Positions 25,406 through 33,811 of a DNA stretch of 64,000 nt are shown here, piece by piece. Position 1 is the first letter of the stretch, and each line of letters starts with the position of its first letter. Source of the DNA: Roseburia sp. AF12-17LB (GTDB lineage Bacteria > Bacillota > Clostridia > Lachnospirales > Lachnospiraceae); NCBI RefSeq assembly GCF_003479605.1, contig NZ_QUHR01000001.1:434001-498000 (forward strand), in the 5' to 3' direction. A program made the translations under genes and the position numbers. The notes under the pieces are model-generated. The model was not told the origin of the DNA, made no database searches, and was given only the letters and a program-made list of their open reading frames with translations.

Positions 25406-28054
25406 ATGAGCAAAGAACTTGCAAAAACCTACGACCCAAAAGGGATTGAAGACCGACTTTATAAGAAATGGGAAGACAATGGATATTTCCATGCACAGGC
25501 TGACCGCAGCAAGAAACCGTTTACCATTGTAATGCCGCCGCCAAATATTACCGGACAGCTTCATATGGGACATGCATTGGATAATACCATGCAGGATATA
25601 TTAATCCGTTACAAGAGAATGCAGGGATATAATGCATTATGGCAGCCGGGAACAGACCATGCAGCCATTGCAACAGAGGTAAAGGTTATTGATTCCTTAA
25701 AGAAGCAGGGAATTGACAAGAATGACCTCGGAAGAGAAGGCTTCTTAGAAAAATGCTGGGAGTGGAAGGATGAGTATGGCAGCCGCATCATCAACCAGTT
25801 AAAGAAAATGGGTTCTTCCGCAGACTGGAGCAGAGAACGTTTTACCATGGATAAAGGATGCTCTGATGCAGTTCTTGAAGTATTTATAAAATTATATGAA
25901 AAAGGTCTTATTTATAAAGGCTCCCGTATTGTAAACTGGTGTCCTGTCTGCAAGACATCTATTTCCGATGCCGAGGTAGAACATGAAGAACAGGATGGCT
26001 TCTTCTGGCATATCAATTATCCGGTAGTAGGAGAAGCGGGAAGATTCGTAGAAATCGCAACCACCCGTCCGGAGACTTTATTTGGTGATACTGCAGTAGC
26101 AGTAAATCCGGATGATGAACGTTATCAGGATATTATCGGAAAAATGTTAAAGCTTCCGATGACAGACCGTGAGATTCCGGTTATTGCAGACTCCTATGTA
26201 GATAAAGAATTTGGAACCGGATGTGTAAAGATTACACCGGCTCATGACCCGAACGACTTTGAAGTTGGAAAACGTCATAATCTGGAAGAAATCGTTGTTA
26301 TCAATGATGATGCAACCATGAACAGCAAAGCCGGCAAATATGCGGGCATGGACAGATACGAATGCCGGAAAGCACTGGTAGAGGATTTAGAGAAGGAAGG
26401 ACTTTTGGTAAAAGTTGTTCCGCATTCCCATAACGTAGGAACCCATGACCGCTGTGGCACAACCGTAGAGCCAATGATTAAACAGCAGTGGTTTGTAAAA
26501 ATGGATGATTTAATCAAACCGGCAGTAGAAGGTGTAAAGAATGGAGATATCAAGCTCCTTCCAAAACGTATGGAGAAAACCTACTTCAACTGGACGGATA
26601 ATATCCGTGACTGGTGTATTTCCAGACAGCTCTGGTGGGGACATCGTATTCCTGCATATTACTGTGATGAATGCGGAGAAATGGTAGTATCTAAGAACGC
26701 ACCGGAGAAATGCCCGAAGTGCGGCTGCACCCATATGACACAGGATCCGGATACTCTGGATACCTGGTTCTCTTCTGCATTATGGCCATTCTCAACCTTA
26801 GGCTGGCCGGAGAAAACAGAAGACTTAGATTATTTCTATCCGAATGATGTATTAGTAACCGGATACGATATTATTTTCTTCTGGGTAATCCGTATGATTT
26901 TCTCAGGATATGAGCAGATGGGCAAAGCACCATTCCATACTGTATTATTCCACGGACTGGTTCGTGATTCCCAGGGCCGTAAAATGAGCAAATCTCTTGG
27001 AAATGGAATTGACCCGTTAGAGGTTATTGATAAATATGGTGCAGATGCCTTGAGACTGACGCTGATTACCGGAAATGCACCGGGAAATGATATGCGTTTC
27101 TACTGGGAGCGTGTAGAAGCATCCCGTAACTTTGCCAATAAAGTGTGGAATGCATCCCGTTTCATTATGATGAACTTAGAGGGCATGGAGGTAACAGAGC
27201 CTGCAATTTCTGACCTGGCACCGGAAGATAAATGGATTCTTTCAGCAGTTAATACATTGACCAAAGATGTAACAGAAAATATGGATAAATTCGAACTTGG
27301 TATTGCAGTACAGAAAGTATATGACTTTATCTGGGATGAATTCTGTGACTGGTATATCGAGATTGCCAAAGTTCGTACTTATAAGAAAGACGAGGATGCC
27401 AGGGCTGCCAACAGTGCACTCTGGACACTTCGTACTGTATTAGGACAGGCATTAAAATTATTACATCCATATATGCCATTTATCACAGAAGAAATCTACT
27501 GTACCTTAAATCCGCAGGAAGAGACCATTATGCTGGCTGACTGGCCGGTTTACAAAGAAGAGTGGAATTTCTCGGCAGAAGAAGAGATGCTTGCTCATGT
27601 AAAAGAGCTGGTAAAAGGCATCCGTAACTTAAGAACAGAGATGGATGTTCCACCATCCAGAAAGGCAAAGGTATTTATCGTATCTGAAGACAAAGCACTT
27701 TGTGAGACCTTCGAGAGCATGAAGAAAACATACCAGAATCTTATCAGTGCCAGCGAGATTGATGTCCAGTCCGATAAGGCAGGAATCGGAGAAGATGCAG
27801 TATCCGTAGTTATTCCGGGAGCTGTTGTATACATGCCGTTGGAAGACTTGGTAGATATGGAAAAAGAAAAAGAGCGTCTTTTGAAAGAAGAAGAGCGTCT
27901 TAAGAAAGAACTTGCCCGCTCCCATGGCATGTTAAATAATGAGAAGTTTGTAAGCAAGGCACCTGCTGCAAAGATTCAGGAAGAGAAAGATAAGCTTGCA
28001 AAATATGAGCAGATGATGGCTACCGTACAGGAGCGTCTGGCTCAGATGAAATAG
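25406..28054 (+). CDS. valS: Valyl-tRNA synthetase
   Basis: This class Ia synthetase charges tRNA-Val. The 882 residues match the bacterial family. The HIGH signature appears as GQLHMGHALDN near residue 50 and KMSKS as GRKMSKSLGNGIDP near residue 528. The editing (CP1) domain has ATTRPETLFGDTAVAVNP. A zinc-type CDECGE...CPKCGC pair near 415-440 and the C-terminal coiled coil (about 810-882, E/K rich) are also present. The ATG follows AAAAGGAG. Expression is governed by the T-box leader directly upstream, and a terminator follows at 28085. Confidence 0.98.
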   Translation: MSKELAKTYDPKGIEDRLYKKWEDNGYFHAQADRSKKPFTIVMPPPNITGQLHMGHALDNTMQDILIRYKRMQGYNALWQPGTDHAAIATEVKVIDSLKKQGIDKNDLGREGFLEKCWEWKDEYGSRIINQLKKMGSSADWSRERFTMDKGCSDAVLEVFIKLYEKGLIYKGSRIVNWCPVCKTSISDAEVEHEEQDGFFWHINYPVVGEAGRFVEIATTRPETLFGDTAVAVNPDDERYQDIIGKMLKLPMTDREIPVIADSYVDKEFGTGCVKITPAHDPNDFEVGKRHNLEEIVVINDDATMNSKAGKYAGMDRYECRKALVEDLEKEGLLVKVVPHSHNVGTHDRCGTTVEPMIKQQWFVKMDDLIKPAVEGVKNGDIKLLPKRMEKTYFNWTDNIRDWCISRQLWWGHRIPAYYCDECGEMVVSKNAPEKCPKCGCTHMTQDPDTLDTWFSSALWPFSTLGWPEKTEDLDYFYPNDVLVTGYDIIFFWVIRMIFSGYEQMGKAPFHTVLFHGLVRDSQGRKMSKSLGNGIDPLEVIDKYGADALRLTLITGNAPGNDMRFYWERVEASRNFANKVWNASRFIMMNLEGMEVTEPAISDLAPEDKWILSAVNTLTKDVTENMDKFELGIAVQKVYDFIWDEFCDWYIEIAKVRTYKKDEDARAANSALWTLRTVLGQALKLLHPYMPFITEEIYCTLNPQEETIMLADWPVYKEEWNFSAEEEMLAHVKELVKGIRNLRTEMDVPPSRKAKVFIVSEDKALCETFESMKKTYQNLISASEIDVQSDKAGIGEDAVSVVIPGAVVYMPLEDLVDMEKEKERLLKEEERLKKELARSHGMLNNEKFVSKAPAAKIQEEKDKLAKYEQMMATVQERLAQMK

Positions 28055-28084
28055 TTACAAAAGTTAAAAGACAGGTATTGTCGA

Positions 28085-28116
28085 TTCGCCGCAGTTTCTG
28101 CGGCGAAAACTTTTTA
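28085..28116 (+). terminator. Terminator after valS
   Basis: A 10-bp GC-rich stem, TTCGCCGCAG with CTGCGGCGAA and a TTT loop, is followed by AAACTTTTTA. Confidence 0.85.
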
Positions 28117-28134
28117 TGGAAACAGGATAACCTC

Positions 28135-28162
28135 TTGAAAAAATTTTCCACTATATTATACT
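28135..28162 (+). promoter_or_regulatory. Promoter for folC
   Basis: TTGAAA and TATACT are spaced by 16 nt. Transcription would start near 28169, which makes the GTG codons at 28170-28175 unlikely initiators and favours ATG 28182. Confidence 0.6.
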
Positions 28163-28181
28163 TAGAAAAGTGGTGACAAAA

Positions 28182-29471
28182 ATGACTTATGAAGAGATTT
28201 GCAATTATATATATGAAATACCAAAGTTCACAAAGAAAAACAGTTTAGAGCATACGAAAGAAATGCTGCAGAGACTTTCTATCAGAGAGCATCAGTTTGA
28301 AATCATCCATGTGGCAGGAAGCAATGGCAAAGGAAGTGTCTGTGCATTTATCAATCAGGTGCTGGTGGAACATGGATGTGAAGTGGGACTCTTTACTTCT
28401 CCGCACCTTGTATGCATGGAAGAACGTTTCGTAATCAATGGCGAAAAGTGCAGCCAGGAAGAATTTGTAGAAAGCTTTGAGGCAGTGCAGAAGGTGGTAG
28501 AGCAGATGGAAGCAGAAGGACTGCCGCATCCAGCATTTTTTGAATATCTTTTTGCCATGGGCATGTATCTTTTTCAGAAGCGGAAAGTACATTATCTTAT
28601 TTTAGAGACCGGACTTGGCGGAAGGTTAGATGCAACGAATGTATTTGAGGAACCGTTGCTTACGATTATTACATCTATCAGTCTCGAGCATACACAGATT
28701 TTAGGAGATTCCATTGAAGCAATTGCAGGAGAAAAGGCAGGGATTATCAAAGAAGGCGTTCCTGTTATCTTTGATGGAAGTAATGAAACAGCGGCAGAAG
28801 TGATAAGGCAGACTGCAAGGGCAAAAAGAGCACCTTATTACTGTATTTCTTTAGAAAGTCTTAAAATTCATAAAATAACCGGGAAAACTATTGATTTTTG
28901 TTATACCAATGGGTATGATGTTGTTGATTTGAAAATCCCGTTTCCGGCAGAATATCAGATGATGAATGCGTCACTGGCATATCGGGCGTTATCTGTCCTT
29001 CAGGTGGAAACCGGAATTGGAAAAGCAGAGATTATCTCTGCAATGGAACATACCAGATGGATGGGCAGAATGCAGCAGGCAGAGCCATTTATCTATTTTG
29101 ATGGAGCACATAATGCAGATGGTATTGCCCACTTTGTGAAAAATGTGCAGAAGATTGCGGAAGAAAAGCCAGTTCTTCTTTTTTCCATGATGGAAGAGAA
29201 GAATCATAAAGAAGCAGTAAAAGTACTGTGCAAGGAAGTTTCGTGGGATAGTATTGTACTGACCCGCATCCCGGACAGCCGTGGAATTGACCCATTGAAA
29301 TTGCAGGATGAATTTATGGCAAACGGCCGGGAAACAGTAGTAATAGAAGACTGTGCACAGGCATACAGATATGTAAAGGAATACAGGAAGGACAACCAGA
29401 TGGTATTCTGTGCGGGTTCCCTGTATTTGATTGGAGAATTGGAAAAGATAGCAGGAGGAAATGAAGCATGA
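28182..29471 (+). CDS. folC: Folylpolyglutamate/dihydrofolate synthase
   Basis: This ATP-dependent ligase adds glutamate to folates (and possibly to dihydropteroate). The 429 residues belong to the Mur-ligase-like FolC family, with P-loop VAGSNGKGSVCAF near residue 48, TSPHLVCMEERF near residue 76, LETGLGGRLDATNV near residue 144, the lysine-bearing GEKAGIIKEG near 190, and a C-terminal FDGAHNADG near residue 310. The usual P-loop GTNGKGS is GSNGKGS here. The stop codon overlaps the start of a 46-residue gene (ATGA). I chose the ATG at 28182 over GTG 28170 because of the promoter position. Confidence 0.94.
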   Translation: MTYEEICNYIYEIPKFTKKNSLEHTKEMLQRLSIREHQFEIIHVAGSNGKGSVCAFINQVLVEHGCEVGLFTSPHLVCMEERFVINGEKCSQEEFVESFEAVQKVVEQMEAEGLPHPAFFEYLFAMGMYLFQKRKVHYLILETGLGGRLDATNVFEEPLLTIITSISLEHTQILGDSIEAIAGEKAGIIKEGVPVIFDGSNETAAEVIRQTARAKRAPYYCISLESLKIHKITGKTIDFCYTNGYDVVDLKIPFPAEYQMMNASLAYRALSVLQVETGIGKAEIISAMEHTRWMGRMQQAEPFIYFDGAHNADGIAHFVKNVQKIAEEKPVLLFSMMEEKNHKEAVKVLCKEVSWDSIVLTRIPDSRGIDPLKLQDEFMANGRETVVIEDCAQAYRYVKEYRKDNQMVFCAGSLYLIGELEKIAGGNEA

Positions 29472-29608
29472 TAGATTTTGAAGAAGAATTAAAGAAATTC
29501 AAACCAAGCCTGGAAGTAGAAGAGGCAGAGGAAGCTATTTACAATCAGGACTTAACGGATATGACAGACATTTTAAGAGAAATGATGAAAGAAGCAAGAC
29601 GACAGTAG
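29468..29608 (+). CDS. 46-residue acidic protein coupled to folC
   Basis: This small gene starts within the folC stop (ATGA overlap), so it is likely translated by coupling; GGAGG lies a few nt upstream. The product is highly charged (IDFEEELKKFKPSLEVEEAEE, then LTDMTDILREMMKEARRQ) and probably helical, with no membrane segment and no cysteine. I recognise no family. The codon pattern and close fit between folC and the next gene support a real gene, perhaps a small regulatory or partner protein. Confidence 0.6.
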   Translation: MIDFEEELKKFKPSLEVEEAEEAIYNQDLTDMTDILREMMKEARRQ

Positions 29609-29630
29609 AATTCGTTAAGTGAGGTAAAGT

Positions 29631-31013
29631 ATGAAATGTTATAATTGCGGAGCAGATCTGACAGGGGACAACCGTTGTCCGAACTGTGGAATTGATGTAA
29701 AAGTATATAAGAAAATTGTGATGACCTCTAATTATTATTATAATCAGGGATTAGAGCGAAGCAATGTCCGTGATTTATCCGGAGCGATTGAAAGTCTTAA
29801 GAAGAGTCTTCGGTTTGATAAGACGAACATTCAGGCAAGAAATCTCCTGGGACTGGTACTTTTTGAGACCGGTGAGGCGGTATCTGCCATGGGTGAATGG
29901 GTAATTAGTAAGAGCCTTCAGCCAAAGGATAATGATGCAGGACGTTATCTGGACGCTGTGCAGAAGAATCCGGCACAGTTAGAAACGGTAAATCAGACCA
30001 TTAAGAAATACAATCAGGCATTGTTATATTGCAGACAGAATAGTACAGATCTTGCAATTATCCAGTTGAAGAAGGTATTGTCCTTAAACCCGAGACTGGT
30101 AAAGGGACATCAGCTGCTGGCTCTTTTGTACATGAAAGAGAATAAATTCGAGCAGGCAAAGAAGTCATTGCGGGCAGCTATGAAAATTGATTCCAGCAAT
30201 ACGATTACACTGCGTTACATGAAAGAGACCAATCAGATGCTGCGCAGTGCCAACAGCGGTAAGAAGAAAAAGAAAGAAGATGACCTTATTTCCTATAAGA
30301 GTGGAAATGACCTCATTATCCAGCCGACAAAATTCAAAGATACTTCAGGTTTTGCCACGATACTGACCATTTTGCTTGGGGTGGCAATTGGTGTTGCAGT
30401 CACCTGTTTCCTTGTAGTGCCAAGTGTAAGACAGAAGGCAAAGAGTGATGCCAATACATCAGTGGTTCAGGCAAATGATACCATAACCACGAAGAATCAG
30501 CAGATTACCAATCTGGAAAATCAGATTGATGACCTGAACCAGCAGGTGTCTTCTGCAAAAAGCGATTCCGAGGAGACTTCCAATAAGATTAACAGCTATG
30601 ACCAGCTGCTTTCAGCATATAAATCCTTCCAGGAGGGAGATATTACAGCAGCAGGAGATGCACTTTCCGGTGTGAAGGAAGAAAACCTTTCCGATACCGC
30701 AAAGGAAATTTATCAGAATATCAACGCAACTGTAAATGACCAGTATCTTCAGGTGACTTATGCAGACAGTTATCAGGCATACAGTAATTATAACTATGAA
30801 GAAGCGAAGAACGGATTTGAAAAGGTAGTAGAGATGGATGAGGCATACCAGGATGGCAATGCGATTTATTATCTGGCACAGACCTACCGGAATTTGGGCG
30901 AGAATGAAAAAGCCATCGAATACTATCAGAAAGTGATTGATGGTTATCCGAATACGGAACGTGCAGCCAATTCTTCCCGCTATCTGGAAGAATTACAGAA
31001 TGCAGAACAGTAA
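29631..31013 (+). CDS. Zinc-ribbon/TPR membrane protein
   Basis: This 460-residue protein has an N-terminal zinc ribbon (CYNCGADLTGDNRCPNCG, residues 2-19) and tandem TPR helices (about 35-200). One membrane helix follows (about 243-265), then a coiled coil (NQQITNLENQIDDLNQQVSSAKSD, about 285-320) and a second TPR block (about 325-460, ending NAIYYLAQTYRNLGENEKAIEYYQKVI). TPRs on both sides of the membrane suggest a scaffold or assembly protein. No enzyme motif is seen. It follows folC and the 46-residue gene closely and is terminated at 31035-31069. The exact role is unknown. Confidence 0.8.
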   Translation: MKCYNCGADLTGDNRCPNCGIDVKVYKKIVMTSNYYYNQGLERSNVRDLSGAIESLKKSLRFDKTNIQARNLLGLVLFETGEAVSAMGEWVISKSLQPKDNDAGRYLDAVQKNPAQLETVNQTIKKYNQALLYCRQNSTDLAIIQLKKVLSLNPRLVKGHQLLALLYMKENKFEQAKKSLRAAMKIDSSNTITLRYMKETNQMLRSANSGKKKKKEDDLISYKSGNDLIIQPTKFKDTSGFATILTILLGVAIGVAVTCFLVVPSVRQKAKSDANTSVVQANDTITTKNQQITNLENQIDDLNQQVSSAKSDSEETSNKINSYDQLLSAYKSFQEGDITAAGDALSGVKEENLSDTAKEIYQNINATVNDQYLQVTYADSYQAYSNYNYEEAKNGFEKVVEMDEAYQDGNAIYYLAQTYRNLGENEKAIEYYQKVIDGYPNTERAANSSRYLEELQNAEQ

Positions 31014-31034
31014 CAGAATAAAGAAAAACAGTTT

Positions 31035-31069
31035 ACAAAAGACGTCAGGCAGATTGCCGGGCGTCTTTT
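31035..31069 (+). terminator. Terminator after the zinc-ribbon/TPR gene
   Basis: ACAAAAGACG pairs with CGTCTTTTGT, with an inner AGGC/GCC pair. The TTTT of the descending arm (31066-31069) is shared with the Family 2 hairpin that follows. Confidence 0.75.
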
Positions 31070-31198
31070 GTAGTTTACAGGAAATTGCTTTCCTGTAAAC
31101 TACAAAACGCACCGCGAGGATGCACACTGCGGCGTATAAGGTAGATGTCGCAAGCGACCGCCGCAGGCGCGGGAATGTGCCAGGGCAGATTCTTTTTT
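31066..31198 (+). repeat. Family 2 structured repeat, copy 3
   Basis: A 19-bp perfect hairpin (31066-31084 with 31089-31107, loop TTGC) precedes the same linker and nested CTGCGGCG...CGCCGCAG hairpin as copy 1. The final hairpin is GAATGTGCC/GGCAGATTC, followed by TTTTTT, which looks like an intrinsic terminator. Only 25 nt separate it from the spoIIAA start, so the sporulation operon promoter is either inside or upstream of this element; I could not identify it. Confidence 0.9.
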
Positions 31199-31223
31199 CG
31201 TAATGTATATGGAGGATAGAAGA

Positions 31224-31550
31224 ATGGAATTTAAGTATGAATTAGAAAATGGATGTCTTACCATCCGGGTACCAAAGGAGTTGGATCATCATTGCGCCAC
31301 ACAGCTGCGGGCAGAGGCAGATTTACTGATTGATTCTTACCGGGTTAACAAACTGGTTTTTGATTTTGCCGGTACAGAATTTATGGACAGCTCAGGGATT
31401 GGCGTGGTAATCGGAAGGTGCCGGAACATGAATTACAGCGGCGGAAAAGTGGTGGCAGAGAATATGAATGAGCGGATCCGGAAAATTTTTGTGGTATCAG
31501 GTCTGCATAAACTGGTTCAGATGAAAGAAGGGGAGAAGAAGGAGGTATGA
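31224..31550 (+). CDS. spoIIAA: Anti-anti-sigma factor SpoIIAA
   Basis: This STAS-domain protein, when unphosphorylated, displaces SpoIIAB from sigma-F in the forespore. It has 108 residues from the chosen start at 31224, where GGAGG lies 8 nt upstream; an in-frame ATG at 31203 precedes that site and is unlikely. The phosphorylatable serine is in [13 protein letters not shown] near residue 57. It is the first gene of spoIIAA-spoIIAB-sigF and its stop overlaps the SpoIIAB reading frame. The operon order is the classic one and marks the organism as an endospore former or a close relative. Confidence 0.95.
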   Translation: MEFKYELENGCLTIRVPKELDHHCATQLRAEADLLIDSYRVNKLVFDFAGTEFMDSSGIGVVIGRCRNMNYSGGKVVAENMNERIRKIFVVSGLHKLVQMKEGEKKEV

Positions 31551-31552
31551 AA

Positions 31553-31999
31553 ATGGAGGCTGTAAATATGGAAAGAAGAAATGAGATGAAACTGGAATTT
31601 GAGGCATTATCCGTAAATGAAGGATTTGCCAGAGTAGCGGTAGCAGCATTTTGCGCCCAGATGAATCCCACACTGGATGAGTTAGAGGATATTAAAACTG
31701 CGGTATCGGAGGCGGTAACCAATGCCATTATCCATGGCTATGAAGAAAAGGAAGGAACGGTAGTGATGCAGTGCTGTCTTTCCGGAAGTACCGTACATAT
31801 TACCGTAAAAGACAGCGGGAAGGGAATTGCGGATATTGAACGGGCAAAGGAGCCGTTTTTTACGACAAGGCCGGAGCTGGAACGGTCCGGTATGGGCTTT
31901 TCTTTTATGGAGGCTTTCATGGATGAAGTAGAAGTACGTTCAAAGGTCGGAGAAGGAACTGTTATAAAAATGAAAAAAAATCTGGTGCGGGAAAGTTAA
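31553..31999 (+). CDS. spoIIAB: Anti-sigma F factor / serine kinase SpoIIAB
   Basis: SpoIIAB binds and inhibits sigma-F and phosphorylates SpoIIAA. This GHKL-type kinase (148 residues) has the N-box [14 protein letters not shown], the G1 box [12 protein letters not shown] and the lid/G2 region [23 protein letters not shown]. The early [20 protein letters not shown] matches the family N-terminus. Start candidates are ATG 31553 (GGAGG, 7 nt spacing, chosen), 31547 (too close to that site) and 31568 (also with a GGAGG). It is translationally coupled to spoIIAA and followed by sigF after 7 nt. Confidence 0.95.
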   Translation: MEAVNMERRNEMKLEFEALSVNEGFARVAVAAFCAQMNPTLDELEDIKTAVSEAVTNAIIHGYEEKEGTVVMQCCLSGSTVHITVKDSGKGIADIERAKEPFFTTRPELERSGMGFSFMEAFMDEVEVRSKVGEGTVIKMKKNLVRES

Positions 32000-32006
32000 G
32001 TGGAGA

Positions 32007-32729
32007 ATGGAACAGACAATTGCTTATATCAAACGGGCACACAAAGGGGATAAGCAGGCAAGAGATACGCTGGTGCTTGGAAATCAGGGACTGGTCTGGA
32101 GTGTGGTACAAAGATTTTTAGGAAGAGGACATGATAAAGAAGAACTGTTTCAGATCGGATGCATTGGACTGATGAAGGCAGTGGATAAATTTGATGTAAG
32201 TTATGAGGTATGCTTTTCCACTTATGCAGTGCCGGTGATTATGGGAGAAATCCGCCGCTTCCTGAGGGATGATGGCATGGTGAAGGTCAGCAGGAGCATG
32301 AAAGAAAAAGGCTATCTTATCAGCAATGCAAGAAAGGAACTGACAGACATGCTTGGAAGGGAGCCGGAGTTAAAGGAACTGGCAGAAAAAACCGGGCTTT
32401 CGGAGGAAGAGATTGTCCTTGCAGTGGAAGCCAATGGAGAAGTAGAATCCATTTACCAGAGCGTCTATCAGTCAGATGGCAGTGAAATCTATCTATTGGA
32501 CCGGTTAAAGGATAAGAAAAATGCGCAGGAAGAACTGGAAAATAAGCTTCTGATAGAAGAATTGCTGCAACAGTTATCCGGAAGGGAGCAGCAGCTGATT
32601 AAGATGCGTTATTTTGAAAATGCCACGCAAAGCCAGATTGCAGCAAAGCTTGGCACCAGTCAGGTGCAGGTCAGCCGCATGGAGAAGAAAATATTACTGC
32701 AGATGAGAAAATACATGAGTCAGGGTTGA
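32007..32729 (+). CDS. sigF: RNA polymerase sigma-F factor
   Basis: This sporulation sigma factor (spoIIAC) directs early forespore transcription. The 240 residues contain region 2 (DKEELFQIGCIGLMKAVDKFD and FSTYAVPVIMGEIRRFLRDDG), region 3 (REPELKELAEKTGLSEEEIV) and region 4 (LSGREQQLIKMRYFENATQSQIAAKLGTSQVQVSRMEKK). It ends the spoIIA operon, which is closed by a terminator at 32771-32816. Activity should be controlled post-translationally by the two upstream products. Confidence 0.96.
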   Translation: MEQTIAYIKRAHKGDKQARDTLVLGNQGLVWSVVQRFLGRGHDKEELFQIGCIGLMKAVDKFDVSYEVCFSTYAVPVIMGEIRRFLRDDGMVKVSRSMKEKGYLISNARKELTDMLGREPELKELAEKTGLSEEEIVLAVEANGEVESIYQSVYQSDGSEIYLLDRLKDKKNAQEELENKLLIEELLQQLSGREQQLIKMRYFENATQSQIAAKLGTSQVQVSRMEKKILLQMRKYMSQG

Positions 32730-32770
32730 CAAACAAAGGGGGTGGAAATATACTAAAAAAGGATTAAGTG

Positions 32771-32816
32771 AGATTCCCTTGTCAAAGTGTTCCGGCTTTG
32801 ATGGGGATTTTTTTTA
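32771..32816 (+). terminator. Terminator of the spoIIA operon
   Basis: ATTCCC...TCAAAG pairs with CTTTGA...GGGGAT, followed by an eight-T run. The sequence right after the T-run, ACAGGAAAT, equals part of the Family 2 hairpin arm but has no complementary arm here. Confidence 0.8.
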
Positions 32817-32845
32817 CAGGAAATGAAGAGAAAGGAAGTGGAAAG

Positions 32846-33790
32846 ATGATTAAGTACTATTGCAGTGAACAGAACCGTATCACCGAAATTGAATCACCAG
32901 GGGAGGATTGCTGGATTTCCCTTGTAAATCCAACAGAGGCAGAAGTCGCAGCAATGGTAAATCAGTATGGAATTGATGCAGATGCCATGCGTTCTGCACT
33001 GGATACGGACGAGCGCTCGCGTATTGAAACAGACGAGAATTATACCATGGTATTGGTTAATATCCCGAATATTGAAACCCATAATGATAAGGAACTTTAT
33101 GATACCATTCCACTTTCTATTTTTGTGGTAAAAAAAGCAGTCATTACAGTAAGTCTTGAGAAGACTCCGATATTAGAAGCATTTGCCAATGGCACGGTGC
33201 GGGATTTTAATCCTGCCATGCGTTCCCGCTTTGTGCTTCAGATTTTGTACCGGACATCCTCTCTTTTCTTACAGTACTTAAGAAGTATTGACCGCCAGAG
33301 TGAAATTGTGGAAAACAAGCTGCACAAGTCCACACAGAACCGGGAGTTAATCGAGCTTTTGAAACTGGAAAAGAGTCTGGTTTACTTTACGACAGCACTC
33401 CGCTCCAATGAGGTGGTACTGGAAAAATTATTTAAAAATGACAATATTAAAAAATATCAGGAAGATGAAGAACTTCTTGAGGATGTTATTGTTGAAAACA
33501 AGCAGGCAATTGAGATGGCAAATATTTACAGCGGCATTTTGAGCGGAATGATGGATGCTTTTGCATCAGTTATTTCCAACAATCTGAATGTGGTAATGAA
33601 GGTGCTTGCCATAATAACAGCTGTACTTTCTGTTCCGACTATGATATTCTCAGCGTATGGCATGAATGTGGCTGCAAAGGGAATGCCGTTCGCAGAGAGT
33701 CCTTATGGATTTGTTGTTATCGTATTAATTGCAGTGGTATGCAGTCTTATTGTTGCATTAATCTTTGCTAAGACAAAGATGTTTAAATAA
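32846..33790 (+). CDS. CorA-like magnesium/divalent cation transporter
   Basis: CorA proteins form pentameric Mg2+ (or Co2+, Zn2+) channels. This 314-residue version has a soluble acidic N-terminal domain (1-190) and a long stalk helix rich in E and K (LVYFTTALRSNEVVLEKLF). The C-terminus has two membrane helices joined by the pore motif AYGMN (near residue 276) and the loop AAKGMPFAESPYGF. I placed the start at ATG 32846 (GGAAGTGG upstream), because the upstream in-frame extension overlaps the spoIIA terminator. It is a separate unit between sigF and a HAD hydrolase gene that follows after about 20 nt. Confidence 0.92.
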   Translation: MIKYYCSEQNRITEIESPGEDCWISLVNPTEAEVAAMVNQYGIDADAMRSALDTDERSRIETDENYTMVLVNIPNIETHNDKELYDTIPLSIFVVKKAVITVSLEKTPILEAFANGTVRDFNPAMRSRFVLQILYRTSSLFLQYLRSIDRQSEIVENKLHKSTQNRELIELLKLEKSLVYFTTALRSNEVVLEKLFKNDNIKKYQEDEELLEDVIVENKQAIEMANIYSGILSGMMDAFASVISNNLNVVMKVLAIITAVLSVPTMIFSAYGMNVAAKGMPFAESPYGFVVIVLIAVVCSLIVALIFAKTKMFK

Positions 33791-33811
33791 AAGCAGGAAA
33801 TGGAAGGTAAT

